In this document: one piece after another, positions 16,911 through 25,329 of the stretch
How positions within the stretch are numbered: the stretch's first letter is position 1
How the letters are laid out: each line of letters starts with the position of its first letter
Assembly (NCBI GenBank): GCA_910585075.1
Contig: CAJUED010000002.1
Location: 112,268 to 176,267 of the forward strand
From: an uncultured Lachnospiraceae bacterium
Lineage (GTDB): Bacteria; Bacillota; Clostridia; Lachnospirales; Lachnospiraceae
DNA: 64,000 nucleotides
Reading direction: 5' to 3'
Notes under the pieces: model-generated
Told to the model about the DNA's origin: nothing
The model's input: the letters and a program-made list of their open reading frames with translations, nothing else
The model's database searches: none
Translations under genes and position numbers: made by a program

Positions 16911-17645
16911 ATGAAACAGCAAAGACATAAGCGCAGGGAATCCTTTTCCGTGCTCCTTATTTCTGATGTGGACAGGAGCAGTAAACAGTTCAACATTTCC
17001 CTCACCATCATCCGCCTGATTTTCTTCCTGATACTCCTTATTCTGGCTGTAATCGGGCTGCTGACCTTTTTGTTTCTCTCCGTAAATAAAAAGCAGCAGG
17101 CATTGCAGGCGCAATTAACATCTCAGGAGGCGCTGGCAGAACAGCTGCGGGTCGAAAAGGACGCCCTGAGCAATGAAATCCAGACACTCCAGGCAGAAAA
17201 CAACGACCTGCGGGAAGTGTCAAAAATTATCACCTCCAAAAGAGAAGAAGCGGCGGAAGAAGAAGCTCCGGCCAGCAATCCCCTTCCAACACTTTTTCCT
17301 TCCTCGGGTTCCGGCATTTTGATTGAAACTTACTCCGAAGACAGACCTTATCTTTCAATCAGTACGCACTCCGAAGGTAAAATTGTTGCGACAGGTGACG
17401 GTACGGTGATTACGGTCGGTTCCGACGATACCTATCCGTTCATCATTGAGATAGAACATGAAAACGGCTATCAGACACGTTACATGTGCCTTCAGGAGGT
17501 GCAGCTTGAGACAGAGCAGGGCGCCCAGGTGAAGGCCGGTGACATTCTCTGCATCGTCACTTCCGATGATACGCAATTAGACTATCAAATTCTTTTAAAC
17601 GGAGAAGCGATAGATCCTCTCAGTATTATCGACGCAAAAGGTTAA
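16911..17645 (+). CDS. Membrane-anchored protein with degenerate LytM (M23-like) domain
   Basis: A 244-residue protein with a basic cytoplasmic N-terminus, one transmembrane helix (about 32-57), a coiled coil (about 58-105), an acidic linker rich in Ala/Glu/Pro, and a C-terminal domain (about 130-240) that follows the M23 pattern (EGKIVATGDGTVITVG, then HENGYQTRYMCLQEV, then QVKAGD). In active M23 peptidases the equivalents are HxxxD and HxH; here the position normally occupied by the metal-binding histidine of Y-x-HL reads YMCL, so the enzyme is probably inactive. It lies 43 bases before a bactofilin gene; bactofilin-M23 pairs are known from other bacteria, where they shape the cell wall. 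An inactive scaffold or enzyme activator is inferred. Confidence 0.72.
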   Translation: MKQQRHKRRESFSVLLISDVDRSSKQFNISLTIIRLIFFLILLILAVIGLLTFLFLSVNKKQQALQAQLTSQEALAEQLRVEKDALSNEIQTLQAENNDLREVSKIITSKREEAAEEEAPASNPLPTLFPSSGSGILIETYSEDRPYLSISTHSEGKIVATGDGTVITVGSDDTYPFIIEIEHENGYQTRYMCLQEVQLETEQGAQVKAGDILCIVTSDDTQLDYQILLNGEAIDPLSIIDAKG

Positions 17646-17688
17646 AAGGAGCTGCCTTTGGCAAGCTAAGGAGGAATGGAGGAATACT

Positions 17689-18174
17689 ATGTTAGGAAAA
17701 GCAAAAAGCGCATCTTCCACTGAGGATGCACGGACAAATGTAAACACAATTATCGGAGAGGGCGCCGTTTTTGACGGTAACTTAAGCACGCCGGAGACCA
17801 TCCGTATAGACGGCATCATAAACGGCAACTGTACCTGTGAGAAGAAACTGATTCTTGGCCCTGCGGGACAAATTAAAGGAAACATCTTTGCCCAGGATCT
17901 GGTTATCTCCGGAAAGGTAGACGGAGACATTTCCGCCACCGGGAAACTGGAGCTTCTTTCCACCGGAAAGATAAACGGCAACATCATTGCAAAATCTCTT
18001 GTGATTGATGAAAACGCCAGCTTTGACGGCAGATGTACCATGGCAGTATCACTGCCCGAAAGTCCTTCTGCAGCTGCTGCCGCTATAGAGAGCAGACAGG
18101 AAGAAGACTCCAAAGAGGAAGAAGCATCTGAGACTGATGAACCCTCAAAGAATTACGAACATAAAAAGCACTAA
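17689..18174 (+). CDS. Bactofilin (polymer-forming cytoskeletal protein)
   Basis: A 161-residue bactofilin with the right-handed beta-helix repeats spaced every 17 or so residues (IRIDGIINGNCTCEKKLILG, DLVISGKVDGDISATGKLEL, LLSTGKINGNI), in the order expected for the DUF583 fold. Flexible charged tails lie at both ends; the C-terminal tail is Glu/Ser/Lys-rich. Bactofilins form nucleotide-independent filaments under the membrane and recruit wall enzymes. GGAGG precedes the ATG. It is the second gene of an operon with the LytM-like membrane protein and is followed by a strong terminator. Confidence 0.92.
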   Translation: MLGKAKSASSTEDARTNVNTIIGEGAVFDGNLSTPETIRIDGIINGNCTCEKKLILGPAGQIKGNIFAQDLVISGKVDGDISATGKLELLSTGKINGNIIAKSLVIDENASFDGRCTMAVSLPESPSAAAAAIESRQEEDSKEEEASETDEPSKNYEHKKH

Positions 18175-18207
18175 CCGTCAGCTCCGCCGGATGGCCGAAT
18201 GACAAAA

Positions 18208-18230
18208 GGGGAACGCCGTAAGCGTTCCCC
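18208..18230 (+). terminator. Terminator after the bactofilin gene
   Basis: A perfect nine-base stem GGGGAACGC/GCGTTCCCC with a five-base loop is followed by AAATTTTAT. It lies between the convergent bactofilin and malQ genes and may serve both. Confidence 0.8.
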
Positions 18231-18295
18231 AAATTTTATCCTCAAAGATGCAAAAGAAAATGTCTTCTTAGCTTTTCGCCTGATTTCTTAATTTC

Positions 18296-19798
18296 TCAGC
18301 AGTACCGCCCATAAGTCCTTGCTATTTTCCCAATCTCTTTAAGTAGTTCACCGGTAAGTTCCCCTTCCCGCAGACGCCACTTCCAGTTTTTACCCAGAGT
18401 CGAAGGGGTGTTCATTCTCGCTTTGTTGGTGTAGCCGAAGTAATCCTGAATGGGAATAATGCACAGATTAGCCACACTGCGCATAGCCAGGCAAATCATT
18501 TCTTTATAAATCATTTTATCCGTAACCTGGTCGTTATGAATATAATCCCTGACCATCCTGCGCTCCTTGGCGGAAATCTTTTTAAACCAGGAGCTCAATG
18601 TCTCATTATCATGTGTCCCTGTGTACACCACACAGTTTCTGTCATAGTTGTGGGGAAGGTAATCACTGGCATTTCCCGTATCCCTGCTGTCGAAAGCAAA
18701 TTCCAGCACCTTCATATTGGGAAAACCGCTTTCCCGCACAAGCGCACGCACGGAATCCGTTATAAAGCCTAAATCCTCCGCTATGATATTCTTATGCCCC
18801 AGCCTTGCATTCACCGTACGGAACAAATCCATACCCGGCCCTTTTTCCCAATGTCCGTTCTCCGCCGTCTCATCCCCATATGGAATGGAATAATATTCAT
18901 CAAAGCCCCTGAAATGGTCAATCCGCACCACATCATACAGCTCAAAGCAGGTGCCAAGCCGCCTGATCCACCAGTCGTATCCCTGGTTTCTGTGGTAATC
19001 CCAGCGGTACAGAGGATTCCCCCACAGCTGCCCCGTACTTGCAAATGCATCCGGCGGGCATCCCGCCACAGCCGTCGGAAGATTTTCCTCATTCAGCTGG
19101 AAAAGCTGGGGATTCGCCCATGTGTCCGCGCTGTCAAGGGCAACATAGATAGGGATATCTCCAATGATGCTGATCCCCTGTCTGTTGGCGTAAGTTTTCA
19201 GCTCCATCCACTGCTGCCTGAACTTAAACTGGATATATTTATAAAACTCAATATCGAAATATAATTCCCTGCGGTAATAATCCAGTGCATTTCCCCACCT
19301 GAACCTGATATCCTGCTCCCATTCAATCCAGCTCTTTCCGCCAAAACAATCCTTCACCGCCATAAACAGCGCATAATCCTCAAGCCACCAGCTTTGGCTC
19401 TCGCAAAACCGATGGAATTCCGGATTCTCGTAAATCTTGCTCCGCTCATAAGCCTTCCGAAGGAGTCCAAAACGTCCTTCGTACAGCTTCCCATAATCCA
19501 CTGAGGAGGGCCTTGTACCAAAGTCCACGCTGTCGCACTCCTCCTTTTCAAGCACCCCCTCCTCTATCAGCGCTTCCAGGCTGATAAAATAAGGATTCCC
19601 TGCAAAGGTGGAAAAGGACTGATAAGGCGAGTCCCCATAGCTGGTTGGCCCCAAGGGCAGTATCTGCCAATAGCTCTGTCCCGCCGACCGCAGCTGATCC
19701 ACAAACTCATAAGCGCTTTTTGAAAAACATCCAATCCCATACTTCGAGGGCAGACTACTGATTGGAAGCAGTATGCCGCATGCCCTTCTTTCACCCAT
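18296..19798 (-). CDS. malQ: 4-alpha-glucanotransferase (amylomaltase, GH77)
   Basis: A 500-residue cytoplasmic enzyme that transfers alpha-1,4-glucan segments during maltodextrin and glycogen use. Family motifs are present in order: SSLPSKYGIGCFSKSAYEFV near the start, the 250s-type loop, nucleophile region VVRIDHFRGF, acid/base region IIAEDLGF, and the transition-state aspartate in GTHDNET. Length is that of bacterial MalQ. Start MGERRACG at 19798 has GGAGG six bases upstream; the frame upstream to 19819 is unsupported. It appears to be a single gene here, not linked to other starch genes. Confidence 0.95.
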   Translation of the reverse strand: MGERRACGILLPISSLPSKYGIGCFSKSAYEFVDQLRSAGQSYWQILPLGPTSYGDSPYQSFSTFAGNPYFISLEALIEEGVLEKEECDSVDFGTRPSSVDYGKLYEGRFGLLRKAYERSKIYENPEFHRFCESQSWWLEDYALFMAVKDCFGGKSWIEWEQDIRFRWGNALDYYRRELYFDIEFYKYIQFKFRQQWMELKTYANRQGISIIGDIPIYVALDSADTWANPQLFQLNEENLPTAVAGCPPDAFASTGQLWGNPLYRWDYHRNQGYDWWIRRLGTCFELYDVVRIDHFRGFDEYYSIPYGDETAENGHWEKGPGMDLFRTVNARLGHKNIIAEDLGFITDSVRALVRESGFPNMKVLEFAFDSRDTGNASDYLPHNYDRNCVVYTGTHDNETLSSWFKKISAKERRMVRDYIHNDQVTDKMIYKEMICLAMRSVANLCIIPIQDYFGYTNKARMNTPSTLGKNWKWRLREGELTGELLKEIGKIARTYGRYC

Positions 19799-19856
19799 AA
19801 AAAACCTCCATCCTGCCAACAGCCCGCAAATCAGGGCGTCAGCGCAAAATTAATCA

Positions 19857-20177
19857 CTACCCAAATACCATCTGCACCAGCACCATATATGTAATCGTCC
19901 CAAGGGCAATGCTGAGCAGCGTATTCTTTTTCCACAGGTGAAGCCCCACAACCACCGCACCTGCAATTATTTCCGGCAGCCCGAAAGGCGCCGTAAGCGG
20001 CTTGATATCCCGCAGACAATATACCACCAGCATACCTATAATGGCGTAAGGCAGCACCCCTGATAAGTATTCGATATAAGCAGGCGTTTTCTTTTTTCCT
20101 CCGAAAATCAGAAAAGGCAGACCCCGCAGAATCATAGTCACTGCGGCAATTACCGCCACCATCAGCACCGAATGCAT
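19857..20177 (-). CDS. azlD: Branched-chain amino acid exporter subunit AzlD
   Basis: A small integral membrane protein of about 106 residues with four hydrophobic segments, including MHSVLMVAVIAAVTMILRGL and AIIGMLVVYCLRDIKPL, as in AzlD. With AzlC it exports branched-chain amino acids or analogues. The start chosen lies one base after the azlC stop (TGA-G-ATG arrangement). Longer frames back to 20210 or 20261 overlap azlC heavily; 20210 cannot be excluded. The ribosome site is poor, which fits translational coupling to azlC. Confidence 0.85.
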   Translation of the reverse strand: MHSVLMVAVIAAVTMILRGLPFLIFGGKKKTPAYIEYLSGVLPYAIIGMLVVYCLRDIKPLTAPFGLPEIIAGAVVVGLHLWKKNTLLSIALGTITYMVLVQMVFG

Positions 20178-20178
20178 C

Positions 20179-20883
20179 TCATTCAACTCTGTCACCGCCT
20201 TTACCTTCATGTCTTTTCTCAAGCACTTTCTTAAGGACCGTAAGGGCCGCCGTAATTCCAACCATGGAGGGAATCAGGAACCTCTCCCCACCAAAAATCA
20301 GAAGGCAGATACCCGAAACTCCCACGCCAATCATAGCGCTTAAGTGCTCCTTGGCACTTCTCCACTGTTCCACAAAAACTACAAGAAACAATGCCGTCAT
20401 AGAAAACTCAATCCCAGCCGTATTAAATGTAAGCAGACTTCCAATCAGGGCTCCCGCCACACTTCCTGTAATCCAGTAACACTGATTAAACAAGGAGACC
20501 AAAAAGAAATACCGGTTTTGATCCACACCCTCCGGCACCTCTCCACTGCACACAAGAGAATAAGTTTCATCCGTAAGTGCAAAGGCAAGATATGGTTTTT
20601 TGGCGCCTGATGTCTTATACCTGTCAATCATGGAAATGCCATAGAAAAGATGTCTCGCGTTAACCATAACTGTCATCAGAGCCGCCGAAACCAGCGAGGC
20701 CCCTCCGGAGAGCAAGTCTACCGCTACATACTGCATGGAGCCGGCATAGATAAAGAGACTCATGCAAAACGCCCATACCAGGCCATAACCCTTTGCCTTC
20801 AGAAGGATTCCAAATCCCATCCCCAGCACCAAATATCCTGCCATCACCGGGAGGGATCTCTTAAATGCATATTTAACGTTCAT
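20179..20883 (-). CDS. azlC: Branched-chain amino acid exporter subunit AzlC
   Basis: A 234-residue inner-membrane permease with the AzlC pattern (LPVMAGYLVLGMGFGILLKAKGYG, then MVNARHLFYGISM and ALTDETYSL). It works with the AzlD subunit encoded immediately downstream. AGGTGA lies nine bases before the ATG. The pair forms a two-gene operon. No Lrp-type regulator gene, often adjacent in other bacteria, is seen here. Confidence 0.93.
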   Translation of the reverse strand: MNVKYAFKRSLPVMAGYLVLGMGFGILLKAKGYGLVWAFCMSLFIYAGSMQYVAVDLLSGGASLVSAALMTVMVNARHLFYGISMIDRYKTSGAKKPYLAFALTDETYSLVCSGEVPEGVDQNRYFFLVSLFNQCYWITGSVAGALIGSLLTFNTAGIEFSMTALFLVVFVEQWRSAKEHLSAMIGVGVSGICLLIFGGERFLIPSMVGITAALTVLKKVLEKRHEGKGGDRVE

Positions 20884-21038
20884 TTGCCATCTTCACCTGC
20901 CGTCACTTAAATTAATCAACTATAAGAATAACATAACAGGGCCAAATATACAAATCCTGACAACAAAAAAACTGTAACTTTTCACTTGAAATGGGGATGA
21001 TACATCCATGACATATCATCCCCACCCTGTGTAATATT

Positions 21039-21704
21039 TTAATATATGGCGTACAAAGATTTTGAAGTCTGTACGATCACTTCCACATACTTTCTGATTT
21101 CCTCCCTGATTTTTTCCCAATCGTATTCCTGCAAGGGAAAAATACTCTTTTGTTCCCGGACTCTCGCCACCGGCAGCGCTATCCCCGTATTCCACTCGGA
21201 ATTAAAAGGGACCGTCCGCATCTGAACGGTACCCAGCGCATTGGAGATTGTATCATTTACCATTTCCTTATAGCTTCTAAGCGCCTTCTCATCCCCGCCG
21301 CCATGGGAAATAATTCCGGCCAATTTCCCGTATAGCTCCGACTGATATGTGTGGTCCCTCCACCAGTGCAAAAAGGTTATCTGCTCCATTTTTTCAAGAA
21401 GGGCGCACAGCTTGGCCGGTATGGGCGCGTAATGGGGTGACACGAAAAAAATATAATCCGCATATATCATTTCTTCATAAATCCGGTTAAAATCCTCATT
21501 ATGCACACACCGCCTCTTTCCGTGACATCCGCCGCACCCTGTGCAGGGTGAAAGAATATATTCTCTTAAATCCAGTATCCTGCAGGAAATCCTCTTTTGG
21601 GCCAGCAGCCGGGAGGTAACCTGGCATATACGATAAGACGTACTTTCCTCTCCGCTGGATGACATATTAGACGCTGATATGCATACTGCTTTTTTCGCTT
21701 TCAC
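21039..21704 (-). CDS. Iron-sulfur flavoprotein-like NAD(P)H oxidoreductase (copy 1)
   Basis: A 221-residue flavodoxin-fold protein. The N-terminus KAVCISASNMSSSGEES is the FMN phosphate loop of the NADPH-dependent FMN reductase family. A compact cysteine motif C-x2-C-x2-C-x5-C (PCTGCGGCHGKRRC, Cys54/57/60/66) matches iron-sulfur flavoproteins that carry a 4Fe-4S cluster. It begins with GTG, well supported by GAGGGA six bases upstream. A clear paralogue lies at 35503-36159. The role is probably cytoplasmic electron transfer or reduction of quinones or nitro compounds; the substrate is unknown. Confidence 0.8.
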   Translation of the reverse strand: MKAKKAVCISASNMSSSGEESTSYRICQVTSRLLAQKRISCRILDLREYILSPCTGCGGCHGKRRCVHNEDFNRIYEEMIYADYIFFVSPHYAPIPAKLCALLEKMEQITFLHWWRDHTYQSELYGKLAGIISHGGGDEKALRSYKEMVNDTISNALGTVQMRTVPFNSEWNTGIALPVARVREQKSIFPLQEYDWEKIREEIRKYVEVIVQTSKSLYAIY

Positions 21705-21991
21705 TTTTGTCCCTCATCAATTCTTCACACTGTTTCTAAATGAATTCTATATTTTGCAGCCTTTATTGTCAACAAAAACCCCATGCTATATTTATAAGCC
21801 TAATCGATATTACGTTTATATACTTTCATCCCTATCTGACTTTACTGCCCCGGACTTCAGATTCTCTCTGCCATTGGGGCCATTGTGCATTGCTCCGGTA
21901 TAAATCTATGCAAAGAATACCTGTCGGTATGAATCCTTGCGATTACCCATATGCCGTACACCAATACGAATCCATGCGAAGGTCACCCGTA
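21705..21991. other. Spacer without a recognisable gene
   Basis: About 290 bases between two minus-strand genes. Two related segments (GAATCCTTGCGATTACCC near 21931 and GAATCCATGCGAAGGTCACCC near 21968) hint at a short degenerate repeat. No promoter or terminator stands out. Confidence 0.35.
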
Positions 21992-22441
21992 TTATTCCAG
22001 GTTAAATTCCCCTGCCAGATAATAACTGTTCTCATTATCGGAATAGCTTTTTAAAATTCTGTAATGTCCTGCCGGAAGCTTTCCGTAATTGACATCCCAG
22101 TTTATCTCTACGGTCTCATTTTCTCCTGCCGGAATCCACAAAAGTTCCAAGGTCGTTATGACATGAGCGGCCGGTTTAAGCTCGTACCACTTGCCCTTTT
22201 CTTCCTTCTGTAAACTATAATCCTGTCCGTAGCTCAAATCCTTATCCGTATGGTTGCTTACCGTATAAGTAATTCCCACGGCTGATGCCGATTCCTCATC
22301 AACCGTAAGGGTCAGCCCTTCAAGGGTGTTGACCTCCTGCGTAAATTCTTCTCCCAGCTTTGTCCCGAATCCCATAAACACCAAAAACACCAGAAAAGCT
22401 GCTACGATTATCAATACCGTTAATTTCTTGCCGTTTTCCAT
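21992..22441 (-). CDS. Membrane-anchored protein with bacterial Ig-like domain
   Basis: A 149-residue protein with one N-terminal transmembrane helix or uncleaved signal (about 6-26) and an extracellular beta-sandwich. The pattern ITYTVSNHTDKDLSYGQDYSLQKEEKGKWYEL followed by WIPAGENETVEINW and LPAGHYRILKSY resembles the small bacterial Ig-like domains common in Lachnospiraceae (Big_14 type). Function is not known. AAGGAG lies eight bases before the ATG. The gene sits alone between the flavoprotein and aspS genes. Confidence 0.65.
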   Translation of the reverse strand: MENGKKLTVLIIVAAFLVFLVFMGFGTKLGEEFTQEVNTLEGLTLTVDEESASAVGITYTVSNHTDKDLSYGQDYSLQKEEKGKWYELKPAAHVITTLELLWIPAGENETVEINWDVNYGKLPAGHYRILKSYSDNENSYYLAGEFNLE

Positions 22442-22601
22442 TCCTCATTCTCCTTTTTATCATCTTTCACATCTGTTATTTCAGTCATTTTGGATGATTT
22501 CCGTTTTCTTTATACCTGTCCATCCTGCAAGCTCTCTATACATATTACGATTGAAATCCCAAAATTTATGGGATAATCAGAAAATTTTTTTGCACCAAAC
22601 A

Positions 22602-22688
22602 CTGTCTCACTTCGTGGGACAGCTTATTGTAAAAACCGGGCGGAAAACGGATACTGTCTCTGGCAGTTCCGCCTTTCGTCCGGTTTTT
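22602..22688 (-). terminator. aspS terminator with a second hairpin
   Basis: On the minus strand AAAAACCGG (22680-22688) pairs perfectly with CCGGTTTTT (22631-22639), with further partial pairing inside, and ends in a T run: a typical terminator about 35 bases past the aspS stop. A second hairpin CTGTCTCAC/GTGGGACAG with a TTC loop lies at 22602-22622. Confidence 0.75.
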
Positions 22689-22724
22689 ATACTTTATCCG
22701 CAGTGCGCATATTCACAGCGTATA

Positions 22725-24494
22725 TTAATTCTTGTTTTCCTCAGGCATCACAATTTTGATATGCACGTCGCTAAGCTGCTTTTCATCCACCTCGGAAGGT
22801 GCGCCCATCATCACATCCTGAGCCGTCTTATTCATGGGGAAAGGAATGATTTCACGGATACTCTCCTCCCCTGCAATCAACATAACCATCCTGTCCACAC
22901 CGGGAGCTATTCCCGCATGCGGAGGCGCTCCATAGCAGAAGGCATTGTACATGGCCGGGAATTTCGCTTTCACTGCGCTCTCGTCAAGTCCCACAATCTG
23001 AAAGGCCTTTACCATAATTTCCGGGTCATGGTTTCGTACGGCTCCGGAAGAAAGCTCCACGCCATTACAAACCAAATCATACTGATAAGCATATATATCA
23101 AGCGGGTCCTTGTGTAAGAGCGCGTCCATTCCGCCCTGAGGCATGGAAAAAGGATTATGGCAGAATTCCAGCTCACCGGATTCCTCTCCAATCTCATACA
23201 TGGGGAAATCCACTATCCAGCAGAATTCATAGCACTCCTTATTCATATGTTTTTCGCTGGCGCTTCCCAAGAATTTGCGCAGCACACCGGCTGTTTTCAG
23301 CGCCTCCGCCTTCTTACCGGCTGTCAGTCCCACGAAATCGCCGTTCTTTAAGCCAAGAGCGCTTATTACCTTGTCCTTACGCTCCTGCAAAAACTTGGAA
23401 ATGCCGCCCACAAGCTCTCCCTTTTCATCCAGCTTAAACCAGTAAGCCTTCTGACCGCTCTGCACTTCCACATCACTGCAGATTTTATCAATCACTTTTC
23501 GGGTTGCCGTAAAACCATCCACCACAATTGCCTGTACATTATTCCCCTCAAAAGGGCCGAATCCACAGTCAGCCATGCATTCCGTGGCGTCCTGCAATGT
23601 CAAATCTATTCTTAAATCCGGTTTGTCCGAGCCGTATTTTTCCATGGCATCCTTATAGGAAATCCTTGCAAAGGGCGCTTTGGACGCCGCATTATACTTC
23701 CCATATTCCGCGAAAATCGGAGGGAGCACATCCTCGATCACCCCAAACACATCCTCCTGGGTGGCAAAGGCCATCTCCATATCCAGCTGGTAAAACTCGC
23801 CGGGCGAGCGGTCCGCCCTTGCATCCTCATCCCTAAAGCAGGGGGCAATCTGGAAATATCTGTCAAAACCTGACGTCATGAGGAGCTGTTTAAACTGCTG
23901 GGGCGCCTGGGGCAGGGCATAAAATTTCCCCGGATGATTTCTTGAAGGAACCAGATAATCTCTTGCACCCTCCGGCGAGGAGCAGGTGAGAATCGGCGTA
24001 GTGATTTCCAGGAAATCATGCTCTGTCATTCTCCGCCTGAGTTCCGCCACGATTTTGCTGCGCAGGACAATTTTTTCTTTGACGGACGGATTACGCAGAT
24101 CCAGATATCTGTACTTTAACCTTACCGCCTCGTCCGCCTCCTTGGAGCGGTTAACCTCAAAAGGAAGCTCGTTGTAAATACATTTTCCAAGGACGGTAAT
24201 ATCCTCCGGAACCACTTCAATCTCTCCCGTGGCCAGCTGGCCGTTTTTACTGGAACGCTCCCGAACCACGCCTGTGACGGAAAGGGTTGACTCGTTGTTA
24301 ATCCCTGAGAGCTTCGCCATCATTTCTTCTGTTTCTACCACCACCTGGGTTACACCGTAAAAATCACGTAAAATTAAAAATCCCAGATTCTTGCTGACTT
24401 TTCGCATATTATCATACCAGCCCACGATCGTGACCTTAGCTCCCACGTCACTTAATCTAAGCTGATTACATGTATGCGTTCTTGACTGTACCAT
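22725..24494 (-). CDS. aspS: Aspartate--tRNA ligase
   Basis: A class II aminoacyl-tRNA synthetase of about 589 residues that charges tRNA-Asp. Order: N-terminal OB-fold anticodon domain (about 10-100), class II core with the motif 2 segment CFRDEDARADRSPGEFYQLD, the bacterial GAD insertion domain (about 285-415), and motif 3 at PPHAGIAPGVDRMVML. Start is uncertain: ATG 24494 lies 12 bases after GGAG, while an ATG at 24506 is directly adjacent to it. It follows the HPt gene on the same strand with a large palindrome between them. No hisS neighbour is present. Confidence 0.93.
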   Translation of the reverse strand: MVQSRTHTCNQLRLSDVGAKVTIVGWYDNMRKVSKNLGFLILRDFYGVTQVVVETEEMMAKLSGINNESTLSVTGVVRERSSKNGQLATGEIEVVPEDITVLGKCIYNELPFEVNRSKEADEAVRLKYRYLDLRNPSVKEKIVLRSKIVAELRRRMTEHDFLEITTPILTCSSPEGARDYLVPSRNHPGKFYALPQAPQQFKQLLMTSGFDRYFQIAPCFRDEDARADRSPGEFYQLDMEMAFATQEDVFGVIEDVLPPIFAEYGKYNAASKAPFARISYKDAMEKYGSDKPDLRIDLTLQDATECMADCGFGPFEGNNVQAIVVDGFTATRKVIDKICSDVEVQSGQKAYWFKLDEKGELVGGISKFLQERKDKVISALGLKNGDFVGLTAGKKAEALKTAGVLRKFLGSASEKHMNKECYEFCWIVDFPMYEIGEESGELEFCHNPFSMPQGGMDALLHKDPLDIYAYQYDLVCNGVELSSGAVRNHDPEIMVKAFQIVGLDESAVKAKFPAMYNAFCYGAPPHAGIAPGVDRMVMLIAGEESIREIIPFPMNKTAQDVMMGAPSEVDEKQLSDVHIKIVMPEENKN

Positions 24495-24549
24495 ACTCTG
24501 TTTCATCTCCAAACTTTTTTATTTACAATTTTTCGTTTCTTATTTCTGC

Positions 24550-24625
24550 CTGGTACTCTGTACCCCGAGTTCCTGTGCAGATTTCTGAGGATATTTGCAC
24601 AAGGGCTTTCGGTACGGAGTACCAG
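24550..24625. repeat. Large imperfect palindrome between HPt gene and aspS
   Basis: CTGGTACTCTGTACC and GGTACGGAGTACCAG form a 15-base stem with one mismatch, and the pairing continues inwards (CCGAG.../...TTCGG, TGTGCA/TTGCACA). Total length is 76 bases. It may act as terminator of the HPt gene, leader structure of aspS, or be a palindromic repeat unit. It is not a T-box. Confidence 0.6.
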
Positions 24626-24638
24626 ATGATACCTCTTT

Positions 24639-24989
24639 TTATTGATATTTTTCTATACAGGCGGCAATCTGTTCCTGCAAAGTAACGATCCCCTCCACGC
24701 TTTTCCTTGCCTCCTCGGGCTTATTTGCTCTGAGTGCATTCACGGCATCATTATATGCCTGAAAAAGAGGGGTGACCGACAAATTCCCCATCACACCTTT
24801 CAGCGTATGTGCGTTGTTAAGGGCAGTCTCATAATCCCCGCCGTCCAGATACTCAATCACCTTCAAATCCCTTGCAACAGGAGGGAGCTTTTTAACCATT
24901 CTGGTAAAAAGAGCTTCATTGCCCATAAATCTCTGCAATGCATCTTCCACATCAACGCCCAGTTCTTTAAGTTCACTGATCATACTCAT
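24639..24989 (-). CDS. HPt (histidine phosphotransfer) domain protein
   Basis: A 116-residue single-domain protein. The helical bundle carries the phospho-accepting histidine in NNAHTLKGVMGNL (His61), the classical HPt signature. It would relay phosphate between a hybrid kinase receiver and a separate response regulator in the cytoplasm; no such partner is adjacent. GGAG lies ten bases before the start. The upstream region contains a perfect 13-bp hairpin and a palindromic operator-like site shared with the divergent sigma-factor gene. Confidence 0.87.
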   Translation of the reverse strand: MSMISELKELGVDVEDALQRFMGNEALFTRMVKKLPPVARDLKVIEYLDGGDYETALNNAHTLKGVMGNLSVTPLFQAYNDAVNALRANKPEEARKSVEGIVTLQEQIAACIEKYQ

Positions 24990-25329
24990 TTTAGCAAATC
25001 TCCTTCATATTTTAGAGTGTTTTAACCGTTTCTTTACCATAGCACTTTATAGGAAACTTTATCTGAAAGTTTCCTATATCAACCTTACACAAAGAACCGC
25101 CCAATGTCAAGTATCCTGAAAAAATCGTCGTATCTTTTTGTAACAATTGTTACACTTTCACAAAATAGAAGCACGGCGATGACCAAATACTTTTTCCGAA
25201 ATAAACGGACGGTTACCAATAAAAATTGTCACTTTTCAAATTTTTGAAACGTGTATATGATAAAGGACAGAAAAATCTGCTCCTTTAAACCTTTCAGATT
25301 GTGCACATCTGTTACAAGGAGGATAAAAC
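24990..25329. promoter_or_regulatory. Divergent control region of HPt and ECF sigma genes with three palindromes
   Basis: Three strong symmetric sites are visible. TATAGGAAACTTT (25048-25060) pairs perfectly with AAAGTTTCCTATA (25066-25078). TGTAACAATTGTTACA (25139-25154) is a perfect 16-base palindrome. TTTCAAA-TT-TTTGAAA lies at 25234-25249, inside a likely promoter TTTTCA (25233-25238)/TATGAT (25256-25261) with a 17-base spacer for the sigma gene. No typical GAAAC/CGT ECF autoregulated promoter was found. Confidence 0.55.

Noticed and set aside
22326..23117. Plus-strand open frame (263 codons) over the Ig-like gene and aspS
   Set aside because: It crosses two real genes and a terminator on the other strand and has no recognisable motif.
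25120..25329. Autoregulated ECF promoter (GAAAC/CGT type) before the sigma gene
   Set aside because: TGAAACGTG is present at 25245-25253, but no matching -10 lies at the right distance; a sigma-A-type TTTTCA/TATGAT pair fits better.
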